A stretch of 64,000 bases of DNA from Anaerolineales bacterium HSG24 (GTDB lineage: Bacteria; Chloroflexota; Anaerolineae; 4572-78; J111): NCBI GenBank assembly GCA_030377895.1, contig JAUCGB010000005.1, forward strand, positions 1-64,000, written 5' to 3'. A program made the position numbers and the translations under genes. The notes below the pieces were generated by a model. The model made no database searches, was not told the origin of the DNA, and saw nothing but the letters and a program-made list of their open reading frames with translations. The number at the start of each line of letters is the position of its first letter. The stretch's first letter is position 1. Shown one piece after another: positions 9,224 through 17,700 of this stretch.

Positions 9224-9985
9224 CTAACTCCAAAACTGAATGGCGAGTTGGGTCAGCGTGCCAAGTATTAGCACCGCAAAAGCCGTCACCCACCAGCGAT
9301 TATACAGGCTGATTGTGTCAACCAAATGGGCATCATAGGTGCCGGGATTCTGCACATTGTAGCGGGGAGCTAATCCTAAGCCCATCAAAAACCCAGCCGC
9401 CAAACCGCCCATGTGGGCCATGTTATCAATATTGGGCATGGCCAGTCCAAACATAATATTGATACCTATGATCATCAGAATACTAGATACCCGCTGCCGA
9501 CCAAATTGGCCCATTTGCTTTCTATGGATCAAAAAATAGGCCAAATTCATGCCGATAATGCCAAAAATCGCGCCAGATGCCCCCACCGAAAAGGTGTTGA
9601 TCCCGTTAGTGGCAAAACTGGTTAAACTACCAAATAATCCTGATAGCGTGTAGATGACTAGATAGCGATCTGCCCCGAAAATTCGCTCCATCTCTAGGCC
9701 AAAAATGAACAGGGCGTAGGCATTAAATAATAAATGGGCAGGACTGCCATGCAAAAACATGGAGGTGAAGAATCGCCACACCTCTCCCTCAACAATATAC
9801 TGTCCAAAGTTGGCTCCGTAGATAATCAGCATGCTGCTATAGAGACGAGTTCCAGTTCCGCCTGCCTGAAACGCGAAAATTCCAAATACTAACACAATCA
9901 CCCCAATCATGGGGTAGGTGACGACAGGTTTGTTGAAAGGGATGGATAAATATTGTTGGGGTTGTACATCATGTTCAAAACTCAT
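9224..9985 (-). CDS. rhomboid family intramembrane serine protease
   Basis: A 254-residue protein with about six to seven membrane helices. The catalytic dyad is visible: S137 in SVGASGAIFG and H191 in NMAHMGGLAAG. The HGSPAHLLFNAY block (H84, N88) is the conserved oxyanion helix. Rhomboids cleave single-pass membrane proteins within the bilayer. The ATG overlaps the gmk stop as ATGA (9985-9982), indicating coupled translation. The frame could be extended by ten codons into gmk, but the coupled ATG with GAGAGATAG upstream is the better start. Substrates cannot be predicted; the single-TM proteins at 17.7 and 21.1 kb are only formal candidates. Confidence 0.93.
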   Translation of the reverse strand: MSFEHDVQPQQYLSIPFNKPVVTYPMIGVIVLVFGIFAFQAGGTGTRLYSSMLIIYGANFGQYIVEGEVWRFFTSMFLHGSPAHLLFNAYALFIFGLEMERIFGADRYLVIYTLSGLFGSLTSFATNGINTFSVGASGAIFGIIGMNLAYFLIHRKQMGQFGRQRVSSILMIIGINIMFGLAMPNIDNMAHMGGLAAGFLMGLGLAPRYNVQNPGTYDAHLVDTISLYNRWWVTAFAVLILGTLTQLAIQFWS

Positions 9986-10605
9986 AGGGCTATCTCTCTT
10001 TGATTGACGCGGCATTTTTCAGCCATGATAATCGCCATAATTTTTTTGCAGGTTTCCTCTATTTGATTATCGGCATTAATCACTACATAATCAAATAGGT
10101 CGAGTCGTTTTAGCTCCTCACGAGCGGTAGCGATTCGTGTCTTGAGTTGATCTTCCGACTCGGTTTCGCGCTCTCGTAACCGCTTGACCAGCGCATCCTC
10201 CGACTCGGCGGAGAGGTAGATGAACAGGGCTTCCGGCACTAAGCGTCGGATGGTTTGCACGCCCTGCACATCAATCCGCATAATCACATCCTTGCCCGAA
10301 TCGAGCGCGTGACGGACTTGCGCTTTGGGGATGCCTTTGTAATCTCCGTAGACTACGGCATATTCTAACAGTTCACCCTGCTCAATCATTTTGGAAAACT
10401 CAGTCATAGAGATGAAGAAATAATCTACTCCATCCACCTCGCCGAGGCGTTGCGGGCGGGTGGTGGCGGTGATGACAAAATGAAAGGATTGGCCTAACTC
10501 CTTGAGACGAGAGAGCGTTATGTCCTTTCCGACTCCCGACGGGCCAGAGATAACGACCAGTAACGGGGCTTCGCGATGATTGTATGGCTCAATTTTGTAA
10601 CTCAA
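9982..10605 (-). CDS. gmk: guanylate kinase
   Basis: Phosphorylates GMP to GDP with ATP in the cytosol. It has 207 residues, normal for the family. P-loop GPSGVGKDIT (21-30), the GMP-binding TTRPQRLGEVDGVDYFF segment, VIMRIDVQGVQTIRR, and the lid RLRERETESEDQLKTRI are all present. Translation starts at TTG (10605) behind a strong AGGAG at 8-base spacing; no ATG fits the family N-terminus. It leads the gmk-rhomboid-priA transcription unit. Proximity of gmk and priA is common in bacteria, usually with rpoZ and coaBC between them; a rhomboid gene takes that place here. Confidence 0.96.
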   Translation of the reverse strand: MSYKIEPYNHREAPLLVVISGPSGVGKDITLSRLKELGQSFHFVITATTRPQRLGEVDGVDYFFISMTEFSKMIEQGELLEYAVVYGDYKGIPKAQVRHALDSGKDVIMRIDVQGVQTIRRLVPEALFIYLSAESEDALVKRLRERETESEDQLKTRIATAREELKRLDLFDYVVINADNQIEETCKKIMAIIMAEKCRVNQREIAL

Positions 10606-10632
10606 AATAATGACTCCTGTTTTAGATGTTTA

Positions 10633-10816
10633 CTTAGTACCCGACAGAAAATTTAATCTGAACTAATGAACACAGAGTTTCACAGAGAAACACGGAGGTT
10701 CACAGAGAAAAAACGATTTGTTTTTCTTTTGTATTACTCTGTGTCACTCTGTGCTTCTCTGTGAAACTCTGTGTTCCTGTTTTAGTCTTCCCTAATCAAC
10801 TTTGTCGGGTAGCAAG
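10633..10816 (-). repeat. R-element copy 3
   Basis: Complete copy from CTTAGTACCCGACA to GTCGGGTAGCAAG. It lies just upstream of the gmk TTG start and downstream of the DGC-domain gene. Confidence 0.9.
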
Positions 10817-10868
10817 ATAAGTTGCGCGTTTCGGCATCGACAAGCTCTGGCGGCGCGAACAACCTTTT

Positions 10869-11228
10869 TCAATCACGTAAAAGTACCTCAGCCTTAGCTT
10901 TAACCGTAGCAACATTCTCGTCGGTAACGGATGTACTGCCTTTCTTCATTCCAAGATTGGTTACTGTGAAATGTTCAAAATTATCAAAACCAGCTCGTTG
11001 TAGCGAGCTTTTTACGCAATTTAAGGGACAACCATCAATTGCAAGAATTTTAGATGCTTCTCGTGTGATTCTTATAATTTTCTCGACATTTCCACCAATT
11101 CCAGCCATACAAAACATTCTTCCAGTACCTTCTTTGGTGAGTTTACGTGCCGTTAAATCTGCAATATTCCCTACATCAGCAGCTCCAGAGCAGGGAAAAA
11201 TTAATTTTGACATATCATCTTTAGACAT
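10869..11228 (-). CDS. DGC-domain putative zinc-binding protein
   Basis: A 119-residue cytosolic protein of the DGC family (named for its Asp-Gly-Cys motif). Conserved cysteines lie in FPCSGAADVG (C13), MFCMAGIGG (C40), and IDGCPLNCVK (C67, C71, containing the DGC triad). Four Cys suggest metal binding; the reaction is not known. Members often accompany one-carbon, arsenic or redox genes. A clear AGGAG precedes the ATG. The gene follows homoserine dehydrogenase by 59 bases that carry short GAATCGYTG repeats, so they may be co-transcribed. Confidence 0.8.
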   Translation of the reverse strand: MSKDDMSKLIFPCSGAADVGNIADLTARKLTKEGTGRMFCMAGIGGNVEKIIRITREASKILAIDGCPLNCVKSSLQRAGFDNFEHFTVTNLGMKKGSTSVTDENVATVKAKAEVLLRD

Positions 11229-11248
11229 TTTTGTCTCCTAAGTTAGTT

Positions 11249-11287
11249 AAATCGTTGAATCGCTGAATCGTTGAATCGCACAATCGC
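11249..11287. repeat. GAATCGYTG tandem repeats
   Basis: Four or five degenerate copies of a 9-mer directly follow the homoserine dehydrogenase stop. They are like those at the priA 3' end. Confidence 0.6.
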
Positions 11288-12328
11288 TCAAATCTGCCCA
11301 CGAGCAATGTTAATCAGATCAATCAGAATTGAGAAGCCAGTCTCTACTCGACCCGCTCCCGCGCCGACCAAGGTGATTGGGCCAGCCAAGTCGCTCTCGT
11401 AGGTGATGGCGTTGGTCGCGCCCATGATGCTGGCTAAGGGGTCTGTCATCGGAATCATCTCTGGGGCAACGGAACCGCTGATCCCGTTCTCATCCTTTTT
11501 GACTCGACCAATCAGCTTCCAGCGTTTGCCTTCACGAGTGGCTTGCTCAATATCGGCGCTGGTCAAATGGCTGATACCTTTGCATGGCACGTCACTCTTT
11601 TTCAGAGGTTGCCCCATAATCACGTTAGCTAAAATCACCACCTTACCCATCGCATCATATCCCTCGACATCGGCGGTTGGGTCGGCCTCGGCATAACCAA
11701 GTTGTTGAGCCTGTTGTAAAGCGACCTCATAATCCAACCCTTTTTCCATTTCGGTAAGAATGTAGTTGGTTGTGCCGTTAAATATGCCCCGCGCCTCACG
11801 AATATCGGTGCCGGTTAAGGCCGTTAAAGGCATACGAATGGCTGGTGTGCCACTCATCACCGTGCCTTCAAAGCCAAAACGAACATTGTTCTCTTCGGCT
11901 AAACGAGATAGCTCCTCGTAAGCCAAAGCGACGGGGCCTTTATTGCTCATGACGGCATGTTTACCGCTTGTAAACGCGGCCCGACAATGATCAATCGCTG
12001 GTTGTCCGGTTTCAATATCGGTATAACTGACCTCCACAATCGAGTCAGCGTTGGTCTCTTGAATCGTTTTTAGGCTGTCCCAACCTCGTTCTAAGCCGAG
12101 CTGGTCTGGATAATCATCTAAATTGCCTGTTTTTTTGATAACATCCAACAAAGTAGCAATATCTAACCCGTCGGGGTGATAGACTGCCCCTTTTAGCAGG
12201 TCAGAAATAGCCACAATTTGGGCCTCAAAGCCAATTGTGTCGCGAAGGGTGTCGGCTTTGTCGAGCAAAATCTCAGCCAATCCCTGTCCTACTGTGCCAA
12301 AACCAATTAATGCGAGTTTATGAATCAT
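11288..12328 (-). CDS. homoserine dehydrogenase (ACT-less form)
   Basis: NAD(P)-dependent reduction of aspartate semialdehyde to homoserine in the threonine/methionine pathway. It has 346 residues: nucleotide-binding LIGFGTVGQGLAE at the N-terminus, HAVMSNKGPVAL, the substrate-site GTVMSGTPAIRMPL and GIFNGTTNYILTEM, and the family signature YAEADPTADVEGYDAMGK. The ~90-residue C-terminal ACT domain of the enterobacterial and Bacillus-type enzymes (~430 residues) is absent, so threonine feedback may be missing or indirect. I set the start at ATG 12328 (MIHKLAL) behind GGAG; the 37 in-frame codons upstream are partly R-element translation. No other threonine or methionine genes are in view. Confidence 0.9.
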   Translation of the reverse strand: MIHKLALIGFGTVGQGLAEILLDKADTLRDTIGFEAQIVAISDLLKGAVYHPDGLDIATLLDVIKKTGNLDDYPDQLGLERGWDSLKTIQETNADSIVEVSYTDIETGQPAIDHCRAAFTSGKHAVMSNKGPVALAYEELSRLAEENNVRFGFEGTVMSGTPAIRMPLTALTGTDIREARGIFNGTTNYILTEMEKGLDYEVALQQAQQLGYAEADPTADVEGYDAMGKVVILANVIMGQPLKKSDVPCKGISHLTSADIEQATREGKRWKLIGRVKKDENGISGSVAPEMIPMTDPLASIMGATNAITYESDLAGPITLVGAGAGRVETGFSILIDLINIARGQI

Positions 12329-12383
12329 ATCAAATCTCCAAAGATGTTTTTTATAGAACAGAAGTTTATCGTTTCTCTTGCTA

Positions 12384-12558
12384 CTTGCTACCCGACAAAC
12401 TAGCTTAGGGAAGGCTAAAACAGGAACACAGAGATACACAGAGGAACACGGAATTTTACAGAGAAAAAGCGATTTATTCTTTCCTCTGTACCCCTCTGTG
12501 CCCCTCTGCGTGTTTCTGTGTTAATTAGTTCAGACTAAAAGTTCTGTTGGGTACTCAG
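12384..12558 (+). repeat. R-element copy 4
   Basis: Complete but diverged copy, with GTTGGGTACTCAG at its right end. It sits in the 591-base gap between hom and the lipM-like gene. Confidence 0.88.
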
Positions 12559-12562
12559 TCCG

Positions 12563-12597
12563 AAAAATCTGTAGTTCGACGAATCGACAAACTTTTG
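12563..12597. repeat. 35-bp repeat S, copy 1
   Basis: Contains TAGTTCGACGAATCGACAAA. Inverted-orientation copies occur at 25816-25850 and 61272-61306. Confidence 0.6.
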
Positions 12598-12727
12598 CTA
12601 GAGGTTGCTATTATAGAATGGCTAGTACAAAACATCAAACCATCACCACGATGATGAACCACAGTAGTATCCAATTTATTGGGTTACAGGCCCCATTTCA
12701 ATGGAGGGGACTACGAACTGAACGTAT

Positions 12728-12782
12728 TGTCACGCTACAAGCGTGACCTCCAATTATCGTAGGTGACGCTTGTAGCGTCACA
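12728..12782. repeat. 22-bp inverted repeat
   Basis: Arms at 12728-12749 and 12761-12782 share the core ACGCTACAAGCG and pair at about 20 of 22 positions across an 11-base loop. It could be a mobile palindrome or a terminator without a U-run. The rest of the 12329-12920 gap, outside R4 and this repeat, shows nothing I recognise. Confidence 0.6.
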
Positions 12783-12920
12783 TGAAAATCTTTTTCTGAA
12801 GGGCTGTAGGTTTGGGAAATTCTTCGCAAACTACGTTTAGAATGACATGGTGAGTGATGACCGAAACGAAGACCATAGCCCTAATTTTTTATTTTTGCCC
12901 GCCTTTGCTACAATATCAGC

Positions 12921-13754
12921 ATGATCAACTATCCGCCAGCCACATGGCGATTACTGGTTACGCCGCCCTTAAATGGAGCGACCAACATGGCGATTGATGA
13001 GGCGATTTTGTACGCCTTGGCCGCCCAACAAACTCAGCCCACTCTGCGATTTTATCAATGGCAACCGGCCTGTTTGAGCTTGGGGTACAATCAAAAATGG
13101 GCTGAGGTCAATCAAACTGAATGTGTAATCAAGGGAGTCACATGGACTCGTCGAGCCACTGGTGGCAAGGCGATTTTTCATACCGATGAACTAACCTACA
13201 GCCTGATTACCCATAAAGATGATCCTCGCATTGCTGGCGGAATCTTGAAATCATACAGAGTTTTAAGTCAGGCTCTGTTGCAAGGGCTGAGGCGATTGGG
13301 TGTTGATGCCCATCAGGCTGAAAAGCGCGCCCAACCTCGCACTCAAGCCGACCGGAAAAGCCCGGTCTGTTTTGACACTCCGGCCCAATATGAGCTTATT
13401 TGGCAAGGCAAAAAGTTGGTCGGGAGCGCGCAATTGCGTCGGAAAAATATAGTTCTGCAACATGGTAGCTTGCCTCTGCATGGCAACCTAAAACGGATAC
13501 TCGATCTGCTTCACCTCTCAACAGAGGAGCGGCAACGCCAAGAGCAAATTCTCCTCCAACGAGCCACCACCCTAGAGCATGCCGCCGGACACATCATCCC
13601 CTTTGAGGCGGTCAAAGCGGCCTTCATCGTCAGTTTTGCCGAGCAGTTTGACTTGACCTTTGTTGAGTCGGACTTAAACGCCACTGAGGAATCGTTGACC
13701 GAACAGTTATGGGCCAATCAATATGCGAATGATGCATGGAATAAACGGGTTTAA
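12921..13754 (+). CDS. LipM-like octanoyltransferase / lipoate-protein ligase family
   Basis: Probable octanoyl- or lipoyl-transfer enzyme of the BPL/LplA/LipB fold, supplying lipoyl groups to GcvH or 2-oxoacid dehydrogenase E2. It has 277 residues. RRATGGKAIFH (77-87) is the lipoyl-binding signature, and GKKLVGSAQLR (163-173) carries the conserved Lys. VCFDTPAQYEL places a cysteine at residue 150, as in the catalytic Cys of LipM-type octanoyltransferases, which favours LipM over ATP-dependent LplA. A TACAAT at 12909-12914 lies only seven bases before the ATG, so a leaderless transcript is possible, though the -35 is poor. No lipA or GcvH gene is in the window. Confidence 0.82.
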   Translation: MINYPPATWRLLVTPPLNGATNMAIDEAILYALAAQQTQPTLRFYQWQPACLSLGYNQKWAEVNQTECVIKGVTWTRRATGGKAIFHTDELTYSLITHKDDPRIAGGILKSYRVLSQALLQGLRRLGVDAHQAEKRAQPRTQADRKSPVCFDTPAQYELIWQGKKLVGSAQLRRKNIVLQHGSLPLHGNLKRILDLLHLSTEERQRQEQILLQRATTLEHAAGHIIPFEAVKAAFIVSFAEQFDLTFVESDLNATEESLTEQLWANQYANDAWNKRV

Positions 13755-13837
13755 GTATCGGGCAACACCTGCGATACCCATTCGGGCATGTGGGAGAAAA
13801 ACAGACCTTGCAGGAGAATCACGTTTCACGCCTCACG

Positions 13838-13866
13838 TTTTCACCTTTTCACGTTATGAGTATAAT
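13838..13866 (+). promoter_or_regulatory. candidate promoter of the SPFH operon
   Basis: TTTTCA, a 17-base spacer and a perfect TATAAT (13861-13866), about 48 bases before the ATG at 13915. Confidence 0.45.
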
Positions 13867-13914
13867 CAAAACAAAGTTGTCTCAATAATTATATTACGGT
13901 AAGGAGTATTTTTA

Positions 13915-14436
13915 ATGACCGATTATCAAGACGCGGTAGATAATGAACAAGGCTGGGGAGAATGGCTGATTGGCAAAATTCCCGGCTATAGCGGCTACAA
14001 AGAAAAAGAGATGCGCCGCGAAGCTGATGCGTTATTACGCGAAAAATTAACGGATGATCTGAACGCTCAGTTGACCAAGGCCGAGGATGTGACCAGTCAA
14101 CTGTTGACCGGGCCGGGCATAGCTCAACTCGACGACATGGGCAAGGGCAACACTCGCCTGCAAACCTTAATCGACAAGGTCAAAACTGCGGCGCAAGGCT
14201 ATTCTGGTTTTTTTGATGCGATTCGGGTCAAAGAAGAGGATTTGGAAGCTCTGTACGAGTTTGACCACAGCATGTTGGCTCAGGTCAACCAAATTGGTAA
14301 GGCAATTGATACGGTACAGGATGCCGTGGATTCAGGTGATGGTCTCGCCAAAGCAGTGCGAGGCTATATTCAAGCTGTGACCAATCTGTCTGAACAGTTT
14401 GATGGTCGCCGCGAGCGAATGATTGCGTTAGGATAG
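13915..14436 (+). CDS. coiled-coil protein paired with SPFH protein
   Basis: A 173-residue soluble, highly charged, probably all-helical protein. An N-terminal IPGYSGYKEKEMRREAD motif precedes long heptad-like helices; there is no signal peptide or membrane segment. The IPGYxGYKEKExRREAD start recurs in uncharacterised Chloroflexota and cyanobacterial proteins as far as I recall. AAGGAG lies at good spacing before the ATG. It is 37 bases upstream of an SPFH-domain gene in the same direction, an arrangement reminiscent of Bacillus operons where a small helical PspA-like protein precedes YdjI-type SPFH proteins. A membrane-scaffold partnership is inference. Confidence 0.75.
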   Translation: MTDYQDAVDNEQGWGEWLIGKIPGYSGYKEKEMRREADALLREKLTDDLNAQLTKAEDVTSQLLTGPGIAQLDDMGKGNTRLQTLIDKVKTAAQGYSGFFDAIRVKEEDLEALYEFDHSMLAQVNQIGKAIDTVQDAVDSGDGLAKAVRGYIQAVTNLSEQFDGRRERMIALG

Positions 14437-14473
14437 TATTTTTTACTCAAATTACACAACGGAGATAACAATT

Positions 14474-15562
14474 ATGGGATTTTTTAGTAGCGGCAAGATT
14501 GCCGAAAAAATTGAGTATACCCAAGAACGTAAAGACGAAATTGTGCGCCGAGTACCTTATGACAAGATTCGGCTTGGCTCACAGTTGATTGTTCATCAAG
14601 GCCAAGCCTCTGTCTTTTACCGAGATGGCAAATCGTTGGATACCTTTGGCCCCGGTCGTCACACCTTGGTGACGGCCAATCTGCCATTGGTGACGAACTT
14701 GATGGAGCGGGCCACAAACTATGCCTTTGGTGATGATAGTATTTTCTCAGCGGTGGTCTATTTTGTGGCGATGCGTGAGTTTCCTCAAGAAGGGTGGGGG
14801 ACGCGTCAGCCGATTGCCATGCAAACTCCCGGCATCGGGCTAGGTTGGTTGCTGTTGGGCGCGCATGGCACTTATGGCTTTGAGATTAGTGATGCCAAAC
14901 GAGTGGTTGATACTTTTGTCGGCGGGGGGCAGGATTCGCTGAATCTGAAACAGGTCAAAACCCGTCTGACCAACGCGATTGTGCAAGCTGGCACCGACTG
15001 GTTTGCTGAGGTGAATCCGGGCAATCTGATGAAGGCTCAGTCGATGATGGATGAGATGGCGACGGCAATTAAGATTAAGGCCAAAGACCAGTTTGAGGCC
15101 ATGGGCATGACCCTCAAAAATATCACCATCGGTGGTCTTAGCCCGCTCGAAACCTCTGCCGACAAACTGCGTAATATGGGTCTGCTGGATGCGGGCATGT
15201 ATGAGCGCATGTACGCTATGGACAGCATGCGAGATGCCGCTCAAGGTGGTGAAGGCGGTAGCGCGGCAGGCATGGGAATGGGCATGGGAGCCGGGATGGG
15301 CATGGGGCAGATGATGTCCGGCATGTTTGGCAACATGCAACAACCTCAACAACAACAGCCTCCCCAACAAGCCGCTCCCCAAGCGGCGGCGGGGCCAAAA
15401 CAGTGGTCGGCCATTATGGGCGTATCCGAAGCGGCGGAATATATCGGCGTTGAGGTGGAAGACGTGGTTGAACTGTGCATGTCGGGTGAGTTAAAAGCCA
15501 AGAAAATTGGTAGTAAATACCGTATCAGCAAAACTGCGATTGATACGTTTATGAGTGCGTAG
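14474..15562 (+). CDS. SPFH-domain (YdjI-like) protein fused to excisionase-type HTH
   Basis: A 362-residue protein. Residues ~1-250 form an SPFH/band-7 domain of the virion-core/YdjI type: KIEYTQERKDEIVRRVP, LIVHQGQASVFYRDGK, FGPGRHTL, then the long helix ending in GMTLKNITIGGLSP. Next comes a Gly/Met-rich segment (~255-290) and a Gln/Pro stretch. The last ~50 residues (IMGVSEAAEYIGVEVEDVVE, then KKIGSKYRISKTAI) are a HTH_17/excisionase-like winged helix. Relatives I know end in a zinc ribbon or other short adaptor, so a DNA-binding-type tail is unusual. SPFH proteins build membrane-associated assemblies. ACGGAGATAAC precedes the ATG. A 12-bp hairpin follows the gene. Confidence 0.85.
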   Translation: MGFFSSGKIAEKIEYTQERKDEIVRRVPYDKIRLGSQLIVHQGQASVFYRDGKSLDTFGPGRHTLVTANLPLVTNLMERATNYAFGDDSIFSAVVYFVAMREFPQEGWGTRQPIAMQTPGIGLGWLLLGAHGTYGFEISDAKRVVDTFVGGGQDSLNLKQVKTRLTNAIVQAGTDWFAEVNPGNLMKAQSMMDEMATAIKIKAKDQFEAMGMTLKNITIGGLSPLETSADKLRNMGLLDAGMYERMYAMDSMRDAAQGGEGGSAAGMGMGMGAGMGMGQMMSGMFGNMQQPQQQQPPQQAAPQAAAGPKQWSAIMGVSEAAEYIGVEVEDVVELCMSGELKAKKIGSKYRISKTAIDTFMSA

Positions 15563-15583
15563 AGCAGGTTACACATAAAGGAT

Positions 15584-15614
15584 ACACATGGAGGATACAG
15601 ATTCCTCCATGTGT
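15584..15614 (+). terminator. 12-bp perfect hairpin after SPFH gene
   Basis: ACACATGGAGGA pairs perfectly with TCCTCCATGTGT around a 7-base loop, 22 bases after the SPFH stop. It lacks a T-run, so it may act as an mRNA 3'-end protector rather than a classic terminator. Confidence 0.5.
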
Positions 15615-15684
15615 TGGAAACATGATTGAAAAATATGGTAGTCCTGCACGTCAGAATCTGGTTTGCGGAGTCGGCTGTGTAAGC

Positions 15685-15849
15685 CTCAGTACCCGACAGA
15701 AAAGTTAGCCAAAACTAATTAGCACAGAGTTTCACAGAGGAACACGGAGATTCACAGAGAAAAAGCGATTTATTTTTTCCTCTGTGCATCTCTGTGAAAC
15801 TCTGTGTTCCTGTTTTAGCTTTCCCTAAACTACTTTGTCGGGTAGCAAG
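15685..15849 (-). repeat. R-element copy 5
   Basis: Complete copy beginning CTCAGTACCCGACA and ending GTCGGGTAGCAAG, 19 bases before the cyclase ATG. It fills most of the 15563-15868 gap. Confidence 0.9.
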
Positions 15850-15868
15850 ACTGTACATAAGGATAACA

Positions 15869-17344
15869 ATGCACCTTGTCCCCTCGGATATCCATGCCCA
15901 AATTTTGTGTCACCTCAAGGTTGGCTATCTCATCATCGATGAGGCATTGGTAATTTTAAGCAATAACAACACCATAGAAACATGGATTGAGGATGAGTTT
16001 AAACCGCTTGTGGGACAAGAATTATCCACGATTTTCCCTGAAATCATCGGCTACGAAGATGTTTTTGCGGAGTTGTTAACCACCCCACAAGAGATTTTTA
16101 CCCTATCCCTCATCTATCGCATCATACCCACCAACGAAGAGCGGTACTTTACTCTACAAATCAAAGCTATGCCAGAGTTTGCCTCAATTTTGTTGATTAT
16201 CGTCAGCGATGTTACTGAGCAAGGGTATTTAACCCAAGCTCTAACTCAAAAACGGAACGAGCTAAATTTAGAGGCTCTTGAACGTCAACAAATCGCCAAA
16301 GCCCTTGAGAAAACGTTGCTAGAGGTTGAACAGGCTAAAAACGAATGGGAGACAACCGCAGATGCGCTGTTTGAGTTTGTCTGCCTGCTTGACCGTGACG
16401 GCTCTATTTTACGAGCTAACCGAGTGGTTGAACATTGGGAATTAGGGCAACTTTATGAGATTAGGGGACAGAAACTTGAATACTTATTTGCCCCTTATCG
16501 AACCGATTTTTGGCAACATGTATGGGCCGAACTCGCTGAAGGACGAGCCATTGATCAAGAGATTGAGGATAAAGCCTTACAACGTTTTCTACATATTCAG
16601 ATTCGACTCATTACTCATGAAAAACAATGTCTTGATACCACCTACGCCGCAGTCATTATTGAGGATATTACTGAGCGTAAAGAGACCGAGCAAGCCTTAC
16701 ATAATGAACGCGAAAAATCGGAACGACTGTTGTTGAATGTTCTGCCTCAAGCAATTGCAGAACGATTAAAAGATAATACCCAGAAAATTGTTGACCATTA
16801 TGATGAGGTGACGATTCTGTTTGCCGACATTGTTGGCTTTACCAAACTTTCGACCAAACTATCACCTCTGGAATTGCTTGAACTACTCAATAAGATATTT
16901 TCTGCCTTTGATGAATTTGCAGATCGTTATGGCCTAGAAAAAATCAAAACGATTGGCGATGCCTACATGGTTGTGGGAGGACTACCCGTCCCTCATCCTG
17001 ACCATGCAGCAATGATGGCTGAGATGGCCTTAGCCATGCTGGAAGAGATTCAGGAGCTTAAAAAAGACTTTAACAAGTCGATTGATATTCGGATTGGAAT
17101 TAATAGTGGGCCTGTTATTGCGGGGGTGATTGGTCGCAAAAAATTTATTTATGATTTGTGGGGTGACACGGTTAATATTGCCAGCCGCATGGAATCACAT
17201 GGCTTGGCCGGACAGATTCAAATCACTGAAATGACCCGTCGTTATCTACAAGATAAGTACCTGTTAAAAAAGCGAGGCATCATTAAGGTAAAAGGGAAAG
17301 GCGAGATGACAACCTATTTACTCATAGGGCATCTTGCTACCTGA
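15869..17344 (+). CDS. PAS-containing class III adenylate cyclase
   Basis: Predicted to make cAMP from ATP in the cytosol. It has 491 residues. Two PAS-like sensor regions (~10-125 and ~160-270, the second ending in the PAC-like VIIEDITERKETEQAL) precede a signalling helix (ERLLLNVLPQAIAERL) and a class III cyclase domain. Metal aspartates are D320 (LFADIVGFT) and D364 (TIGDAYM). The base-selecting positions read K360 (EKIKTIG) and D429 (YDLWGDTVN), the Lys/Asp pair of adenylate rather than guanylate cyclases. No membrane segment is seen. I chose ATG 15869 (after GGATAAC); 25 codons upstream are R5 translation. The stop codon comes from R6: its CTACCCGAC end is mutated to CTACCTGAC, giving TGA. 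No CRP-type receptor is in the window. Confidence 0.92.
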   Translation: MHLVPSDIHAQILCHLKVGYLIIDEALVILSNNNTIETWIEDEFKPLVGQELSTIFPEIIGYEDVFAELLTTPQEIFTLSLIYRIIPTNEERYFTLQIKAMPEFASILLIIVSDVTEQGYLTQALTQKRNELNLEALERQQIAKALEKTLLEVEQAKNEWETTADALFEFVCLLDRDGSILRANRVVEHWELGQLYEIRGQKLEYLFAPYRTDFWQHVWAELAEGRAIDQEIEDKALQRFLHIQIRLITHEKQCLDTTYAAVIIEDITERKETEQALHNEREKSERLLLNVLPQAIAERLKDNTQKIVDHYDEVTILFADIVGFTKLSTKLSPLELLELLNKIFSAFDEFADRYGLEKIKTIGDAYMVVGGLPVPHPDHAAMMAEMALAMLEEIQELKKDFNKSIDIRIGINSGPVIAGVIGRKKFIYDLWGDTVNIASRMESHGLAGQIQITEMTRRYLQDKYLLKKRGIIKVKGKGEMTTYLLIGHLAT

Positions 17345-17516
17345 CAAAGTGGATTAGGGAAGACGAAAACAGGAACACAGAGATTCACAGAGAAGCACAG
17401 AGTGACACAGAGTAATACAAAAGAAAAATAAATCGTTTTTTCTCTGTGAATCTCCGTGTTCCTCTGTGAAACTCTGTATTAATTAGTTCAGATTAAATTT
17501 TCTGTCGGGTACTAAG
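17333..17516 (+). repeat. R-element copy 6
   Basis: Complete copy that begins inside the last codons of the cyclase gene and provides its stop codon. It ends GTCGGGTACTAAG. Confidence 0.9.
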
Positions 17517-17608
17517 TAGGGCATAAGGAAATGAGGAAATGAGTATCAATAAATACCTATAAATTGATACGTTGTGCTTTTGTGTTGGTGTTAGCATGGC
17601 ATGTACAT

Positions 17609-17636
17609 TTGACACCCCCCTTAGCTAAAATAAAAT
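17609..17636 (+). promoter_or_regulatory. promoter of SH3 membrane protein (twin A)
   Basis: TTGACA (17609-17614), 16-base spacer, TAAAAT (17631-17636). The whole block, TTGACACCC...TAGCTAAAATAAAATGAA, is nearly repeated at 19578-19606 before the GTPase gene. Confidence 0.65.
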
Positions 17637-17700
17637 GAATTTCTTTGATGCAACAATTCAAATTTCACATAATACCTAATTAAGGTCTTACAAAATTACC

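Noticed and set aside
12921-13754. Biotin-protein ligase
   Set aside because: The RRATGGKAIFH signature and Cys150 context are those of lipoyl/octanoyl transferases, and there is no BirA central motif.
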